From Sphingomonas koreensis (GTDB taxonomy: Bacteria > Pseudomonadota > Alphaproteobacteria > Sphingomonadales > Sphingomonadaceae), in NCBI RefSeq assembly GCF_002797435.1, contig NZ_PGEN01000001.1, forward strand, positions 3,656,501 through 3,720,500: a stretch of 64,000 bases of DNA. Reading direction: 5' to 3'. Shown here one piece after another: positions 63,847 through 64,000 of this stretch. The translations under genes were made by a program, and so were the position numbers. Position 1 is the first letter of the stretch. Each line of letters starts with the position of its first letter. The notes below the pieces were generated by a model. The model was not told the DNA's origin. It ran no database searches and worked only from the letters and a program-made list of their open reading frames with translations.

Positions 63847-64000
63847 TTAGCCGGCCTTCATGTTCGACGAAACGTTGCCGAAGGTGGTCTTGAGCTGGTT
63901 GCCCAGGCCCTGCATCGCGGCAATCGCGGCAACGGCGATCAGAGCGGCGATCAGGCCGTACTCGATGGCGGTGGCGCCCTTCTTGTTGCCAAAAATCTTG
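63847..64000 (-). CDS. Flp/Fap-type IVb pilin, C-terminal part (cut by the window edge)
   Basis: A minus-strand frame with stop TAA at 63847-63849, open at the right edge. The visible part reads KIFGNKKGATAIEYGLIAAL, then IAVAAIAAMQGLGNQLKTTF and GNVSSNMKAG. The G-ATAIEYGL motif is the prepilin-peptidase recognition and E/Y signature of Flp pilins, the subunit of tight-adherence (tad) pili. The start and leader lie beyond 64,000. A tad locus may continue to the right. Confidence 0.92.
   Translation of the reverse strand, partial: KIFGNKKGATAIEYGLIAALIAVAAIAAMQGLGNQLKTTFGNVSSNMKAG

Overview
The window looks like a sphingomonad alphaproteobacterial chromosome (Sphingomonas or a close relative). 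The evidence is high GC, the gene orders yajC-secD-secF and ubiB-ubiE / mutM-rpsT-dnaA, a vgr-related protein, several TonB-dependent receptors with a FecI/FecR pair, and a GTTC-N7-GTTC LexA box of the alphaproteobacterial type. The assignment rests on recognised families and synteny; no search was run.

Bases 1 to about 19,000 are an accessory, probably mobilizable element. Its left side is cut by the window inside an IS21-family insertion sequence that has landed in a small gene. Next comes a plus-strand defence block: an MmeI-like adenine methyltransferase, a small PUA/ASCH-like protein, an SF2 helicase and a GIY-YIG (T5orf172-like) protein, followed 23 bases later by two reverse transcriptases recognised as Drt3a and Drt3b of the DRT type 3 antiphage system. 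Just after drt3b lies a small structured segment with an unpaired ACACACA run between two stems, a good candidate for the DRT3 template RNA. A minus-strand umuDC pair (LexA box, UmuD-like partner without its catalytic dyad), an ArdC antirestriction protein, a DUF7662-like/GIY-YIG fusion, three very small genes, and a relaxase with MobC complete the element. No conjugation (T4SS) genes are visible.

Bases 19,083 to 29,589 hold outer-membrane uptake functions: a FecI-type sigma factor, FecR, a TonB receptor with an N-terminal STN signalling domain, a small PraB-like secreted protein behind an unusually AT-rich leader, a second TonB-receptor-like barrel, and a DUF2147/metal-dependent hydrolase pair divergent from a TetR regulator.

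From 29,781 onward the content is mostly core chromosome: tRNA-Pro(GGG), YajC-SecD-SecF, a glycosyltransferase, two glycine-zipper proteins, dnaK-dnaJ, a PCuAC copper chaperone, a long minus-strand run (ubiE, ubiB, a membrane protein, coaBC, a lipoprotein hydrolase, dut, a small exported protein, a ThiF/MoeB protein, DsrE), mutM, rpsT, dnaA, aroK-aroB, xerD and accA, ending inside a Flp-type pilin gene. Between 35,957 and 37,065 there is about 1.1 kb with no convincing gene, but with an array of C(UUCG)G hairpins closed by a strong terminator. Two gene remnants are visible: a decayed segment at 44,198-44,450 and an epimerase gene broken by an internal deletion next to an intact LysR gene.
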